DNA from: Pseudonocardiales bacterium
GTDB taxonomy: Bacteria; Actinomycetota; Actinomycetes; Mycobacteriales; Pseudonocardiaceae
Direction: 5' to 3'
DNA length: 13,623 bases
Assembly (NCBI GenBank): GCA_025465385.1
Contig: JAODNG010000267.1
Coordinates: 1 to 13,623 of the forward strand
Numbering within the stretch: the first letter of the stretch is position 1; every line of letters begins with the position of its first letter. The translations under genes and the position numbers were made by a program. The notes below the pieces were generated by a model, which was given only the letters and a program-made list of their open reading frames with translations, did no database searches and was not told the origin of the DNA. This document shows, piece by piece, positions 12,789-13,623 of the stretch.

Positions 12789-12860
12789 GTGGCAAGCAGT
12801 GTTCTGGCACCGACAGTGATATCGCGCCGACAGTGTTATCGCACCGAAATGGCACTCACG
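12783..12860. repeat. Palindromic repeat element 2 with three tandem 17-bp units
   Basis: Left arm CGTGAGTGGCA (12784-12794) and right arm TGGCACTCACG (12850-12860) pair with one G-G mismatch. Between them stand three head-to-tail 17-bp units: CAGTGTTCTGGCACCGA (12797-12813), CAGTGATATCGCGCCGA (12814-12830) and CAGTGTTATCGCACCGA (12831-12847). The first 28 bases match element 1 (10382-10409) at 25 positions. Element 1 has a single unit, so the unit number is variable between fixed ends. The TGA of the response regulator (12786-12788) is part of the left arm. Confidence 0.85.
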
Positions 12861-12916
12861 CGCTCACCGCTGTGTCACCATTGTGATGACCTTGCCTCGG
12901 TGGGTAGAGGGGACTC

Positions 12917-13623
12917 GTGCGTACCCGGATCGTCGGCCTCGCCGTGCTCGCCGCCGTATTGGCCATCGCCCTGTTCGGGGTGCCCTTGGCCGGTGGCGTG
13001 TTGAAGTATGCGAAGTCCAACGAACGCACAAAGCTGCTCCTCGGAGCCGATGCTGCCGCAGCCGCCGTGTCGGCAGACGTGCTGCGCGGCAAGATGCCGA
13101 CTGATCTTCGCGACCCAAACGACGGAACGCACCTCGCGGTCTATGTGGACCGCGGCCTGCGCATCCTCGGTACCGGACCCGAGGGTGGCGACCCAGCGGT
13201 GTACGCCGCTCTGCACGGTGAGATCAGCAACAAGGATCTCAACGGCGAGCTCGTCGTGGCCGTGCCGGTGACCCATGACACCGATGTGATCGGCGCGGTG
13301 CGCGCTGCCAGCCCCGTCATGGCCGTCTACCGCCAGGTCGTACTGGTGTGGTTGGGCATGCTCGGCCTGGGGGGGTTGGCGATCGGCATGGTCTGGCTGG
13401 TCGCCCGGCGCCAGGCCCGCCGGTTGGCCCGCCCGCTCGAGGAGCTCTCGGAGGCGGCCCGCCGTCTCGGTCAAGGTGACTTCAGTGTCCGGACCACCCC
13501 CGCGGCCATTCCCGAGATCGACTCGGTCGGCTCTGCATTGAACAGTACCGCTGGGCGCCTGGACGCAATGCTCGCCCGCGAACGTTCGTTCTCAGCTGAT
13601 GCGTCACACCAACTCCGCACTCC
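12917..13623 (+). CDS. Sensor histidine kinase, N-terminal two-thirds (cut by the right edge)
   Basis: An open frame of 235 codons runs off the window. The first transmembrane helix (about 3-24, RIVGLAVLAAVLAIALFGVPLA) is followed by an extracytoplasmic sensor region of about 115 residues. The second helix covers about 138-158 (LVWLGMLGLGGLAIGMVWLVA). A HAMP linker follows (RRQARRLARPLEELSEAARRLGQGDFSVR...). The dimerisation helix then begins, ending with RERSFSADASHQLRT, the H-box with the phosphoacceptor His at about residue 231. The ATPase domain lies beyond the window. The start is GTG 12917 with GAGGGG (12907-12912) four bases ahead. It is the presumed partner of the upstream response regulator; the signal is unknown. 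Confidence 0.9.
   Translation, partial: MRTRIVGLAVLAAVLAIALFGVPLAGGVLKYAKSNERTKLLLGADAAAAAVSADVLRGKMPTDLRDPNDGTHLAVYVDRGLRILGTGPEGGDPAVYAALHGEISNKDLNGELVVAVPVTHDTDVIGAVRAASPVMAVYRQVVLVWLGMLGLGGLAIGMVWLVARRQARRLARPLEELSEAARRLGQGDFSVRTTPAAIPEIDSVGSALNSTAGRLDAMLARERSFSADASHQLRT

Noticed and set aside
12797..12847. CRISPR-like tandem repeats
   Set aside because: Units are directly adjacent with no spacers, only 17 bp each and three copies, and no cas genes are present. They belong to the palindromic repeat element.

Overview
The window reads as chromosomal DNA from a high-GC actinobacterium, about two-thirds G+C by eye. Third codon positions are strongly G/C, several genes appear to use leaderless GTG or ATG starts, and the gene families are typical of the phylum. 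The block rhlE-like helicase / PQQ-type propeller / ferritin-like protein / DUF3107 / TetR matches, from memory, the Rv3208-Rv3212 neighbourhood of Mycobacterium tuberculosis. A non-mycobacterial member of the order, such as the Pseudonocardiaceae, is a guess that rests partly on the style of the intergenic repeats.

Layout. 1-322 is a divergent regulatory region. On the minus strand it holds a short ORF resembling the actinobacterial 'RHVDL' leader peptides, an overlapping hairpin, and the first three codons of a gene leaving the left edge. A plus-strand acyl-CoA dehydrogenase follows (323-1519), then a general stress protein (1603-2118) convergent with a Nudix hydrolase (2123-2536, minus). 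A compact plus-strand group comes next: PH-domain membrane protein, PHP phosphoesterase, RecB/Cas4-like nuclease and a small three-helix membrane protein (2681-5336). Convergent to it lies a minus-strand group transcribed leftwards: DEAD-box helicase, membrane-anchored beta-propeller protein, alpha/beta hydrolase (9154 down to 5386). A divergent region (9155-9444) separates the helicase from the plus-strand ferritin-like and DUF3107 genes. A minus-strand TetR regulator faces DUF3107 tail to tail and diverges from a plus-strand alpha/beta hydrolase across a twin palindromic operator. The window ends with an OmpR-type response regulator and the first two-thirds of a sensor histidine kinase, a two-component pair cut by the right edge.

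Most worth a second look. (1) A modular palindromic repeat occurs twice, at 10381-10426 and 12783-12860. Its arms (TCGTGAGTGGC and complement) supply the Ser-stop ends of three genes, and its core is one or three copies of a 17-bp unit. (2) The leader peptide and hairpin upstream of the left-edge gene look like an attenuation device. (3) The TetR operator covers the -10 region of an apparently leaderless tetR transcript. (4) A possible upstream ORF overlaps a possible CTG start of the helicase gene. All function calls come from reading motifs by eye; no database search was run.
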